From Hippophae tibetana (lineage: Eukaryota; Streptophyta; Magnoliopsida; Rosales; Elaeagnaceae): a DNA stretch of 64,000 nucleotides. Of the stretch, positions 62,207 to 64,000 are shown in pieces (within the stretch, counting starts at the first letter, position 1; the number at the start of each line of letters is the position of its first letter). The stretch lies in contig CM072806.1 of assembly GCA_037013495.1 (NCBI GenBank), positions 5,146,001 through 5,210,000 of the forward strand, given 5' to 3'. Both the position numbers and the translations under genes were made by a program. A model generated the notes under the pieces. That model worked only from the letters and a program-made list of their open reading frames with translations, was not told the origin of the DNA and did not search any database.

Positions 62207-64000
62207 TTAATTCAGTTGGGTAAGGGGTGAACGTGGTATAAGTGATGGTTTCAATTCCTTCTCATCTAATGAATCGTACGAATGATTTTCCCTGAATTCC
62301 TCTACTAGGGCTTCCATCGGCACGGCTCGAAGAGATTCAATAGTTTCCTTACTCAGAACCTCCTGTTCACATCTTGTTGGAGTGGTGCCAGTAGGTTCAT
62401 AATCCTATTACAGATACCAAACTTGTAAGTTGTAAGAGCTAATGATTCATCTTGCATGGTCTGAATTCTAAATAGCCATTACTAGTTTGTACAAAATTCA
62501 ACACTGACAACTAAGGGGAAAAAAAATGTAACATGATATCTCATTCATTTCGATTTAATGTAGTATGGTTCATAAAAAGACTAGTCATCACTTCTCAAAC
62601 ACAAATTAGATGCCCTTTTCAAATTGGAACAACACTTCTAAACCTAATCTGACTATGATGTGCAGAGAAACTTACCATATATAAGTTCTGGAATGTATCC
62701 TGTGTCCTCTGCTCTATGCATGCAGCTTGGCCAGAATGATCCTCCCGGAAAGTCTCTAGTGTATTTAAATGAGATCTAACAGATTCAACGACTCCAGATA
62801 CTAATGATTTCTCCTGTTTATGCAAACCTGTAGAGTGTTCCATAAACATTATATACAATGAATGTCATATCTCCTGTGGGAGCAAGAAGATTTGATTGAG
62901 AATTAAATTTAAGAAAAACACTGCATAGACATTAAAAATAGCAGTGCACTTACAATCAACATGCTGAAGGACATTGTCGCTATTCTTAGCCACATCCTGC
63001 TCAGCTGCAGCCCTTTCAGAACTAATCTCATTGTTGTGTTGCTCGTTATAATCGGAGGCACTCCTGCAACCAAGAATGATTCAACAAGAATAAAAATCTG
63101 CTTGATGTTTGGGACTAGGGAAAACAGAAAACACATTACAATCTTCTAATATTCCCGATATTATTATTTAAAACAAGCATGCTAAAACATGTAAATTTTA
63201 TCTAAACAAAATCCAAACATGTAGGAATATACAATACTAAAGGAAGATGGAAAAATTGAACTTCACCTGACAAGTTCCATAATACTTGAAACATGTTTAC
63301 TTCCCATCTCATTAACAGACTCACGTGCACTTTCCCAATGCTTTAGAGCTGAACCAGCTGTACTTACACTAAAACCAATGAGGAAGGGAAAGGTCAGATA
63401 ACTCATTTGTAAGCTCAAATGATTCAAGACACAGGAGACAGATAACTTACCACTGCTGTAGAAGAACCTCCATACGACAATGTTTTGCAGCAGAGTAGTC
63501 TGCACTGTCCTTAGTATCATTTTCTGCTTGCATTGAAAATGATTGCCATTTCCGTTTTGCATCAGTTGTAATACCCTCCATTGAAGAGACATGACCATCC
63601 AAGAATGTCTTCTCTGCAATTGCACTTTCTCTCATATCAACAAGCCTAGACTCAACCTGCCAGCAAAACCATTATAATTATGAACAGAACACAAAATCCA
63701 AGACAATTATAGAAGAAATATAAAAAATAAGCCTAAGCAAACCATCTCTTTGTGACGGCTAATGTGACTTGAAACCAAAGTTGAAATATCAGCAATAAGC
63801 TTCTCTGCGTCAGATTTTGACTGCTCCTGAAGAGAACATAATTGAATGTCATGCATTGATTAGGTATATAATTTTCCCGGCAAAATCTGTTTGACTAACC
63901 TCATAAACCTTCTGAAACTCGGAAATGCTCTTCATTTTGATTTCATTGACTTGGGTAGCATGATCTTCAAGTCTTTTCGATTCTTCCAACAGATTGCTAA
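62207..64000 (-). CDS. Kinesin-5 (BimC/KRP125 type), C-terminal part
   Basis: The 3' end of a larger gene that continues beyond the window. Exons seen: 63900-64000 (partial), 63743-63826, 63451-63656, 63267-63368, 62954-63063, 62676-62827 and 62207-62404; all phases join and no stop interrupts. Kinesin-5 motors are tetramers that cross-link and slide antiparallel microtubules in the spindle and phragmoplast. The motor head is outside the window; visible are the coiled-coil stalk end (LLEESKRLEDHATQVNEIK) and the plant kinesin-5 tail (EKTFLDGHVSSMEGITTDAK, AAKHCRMEVLLQQ, VNEMGSKHVSSIMELVR, GQAACIEQRTQDTFQ, ending LKPSLIPRSPLTQLN). It resembles the KRP125/KIN-5C branch. The gene looks intact here, and its 3' UTR is shared with the invertase duplication. 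Confidence 0.92.

Overview
This is plant nuclear DNA, from a dicot-type genome. It is very AT-rich, its genes carry many introns with GT-AG borders, two eukaryotic tRNA genes end in T-runs, and the recognisable proteins (S40 family, cell-wall invertase with a 9-nt mini-exon, kinesin-5, PAM16, plant-type defensin-like peptide) are plant families. All exon maps were read by eye from the sequence and from remembered family sequences; no search was run.

Layout. 0-3 kb: a possible LINE tail and an S40-type senescence regulator gene (minus). 5.57-14.78 kb: a ten-exon SNX1 gene (plus) whose first intron holds a broken Ty1/copia element with clear target-site duplications, and whose exon 6 lacks one base. 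16.3-18.9 kb: a decayed ORANGE-like DnaJ-type zinc-finger gene with a tRNA-Asn inside intron 1. 20.7-23.9 kb: tRNA-Leu, then an intact five-exon ABHD11-like hydrolase. 24.1-24.5 kb: a small two-exon gene on the minus strand for a secreted eight-cysteine defensin-like peptide. 25.0-28.1 kb: a ubiquitin-eL40 fusion gene with an in-frame stop at codon 49 and Cys at ubiquitin position 76. 31.5-33.3 kb: a 2-oxoglutarate/Fe(II) dioxygenase (minus). 37.6-39.8 kb: PAM16/TIM16 (minus). 40.8-47.4 kb: a complete seven-exon cell-wall invertase-type gene (minus). 51.5-57.1 kb: a ruined second copy of that gene. 62.2-64 kb: the 3' end of a kinesin-5 gene (minus), which runs off the window.

The most informative structure is the invertase tandem duplication. 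Arm A (about 40.35-50.82 kb) and arm B (about 51.06-62.2 kb) align in scattered blocks, including exons, promoter, far upstream flank and part of the kinesin 3' UTR. Each arm carries small mobile elements missing from the other: a TRIM and a hAT-type MITE in A; a TRIM, a Harbinger-type element and an A-rich unidentified insert in B. Most of these sites show target duplications on the filled arm and an unfilled counterpart on the other.

I found no operon, CRISPR array or novel multi-gene system. The least expected items are the defensin-like gene, which has short exons and is easily missed, the mutated ubiquitin-eL40 copy, single-base gaps in two neighbouring host genes that could be real decay or assembly error, and the A-rich insert of unknown origin.
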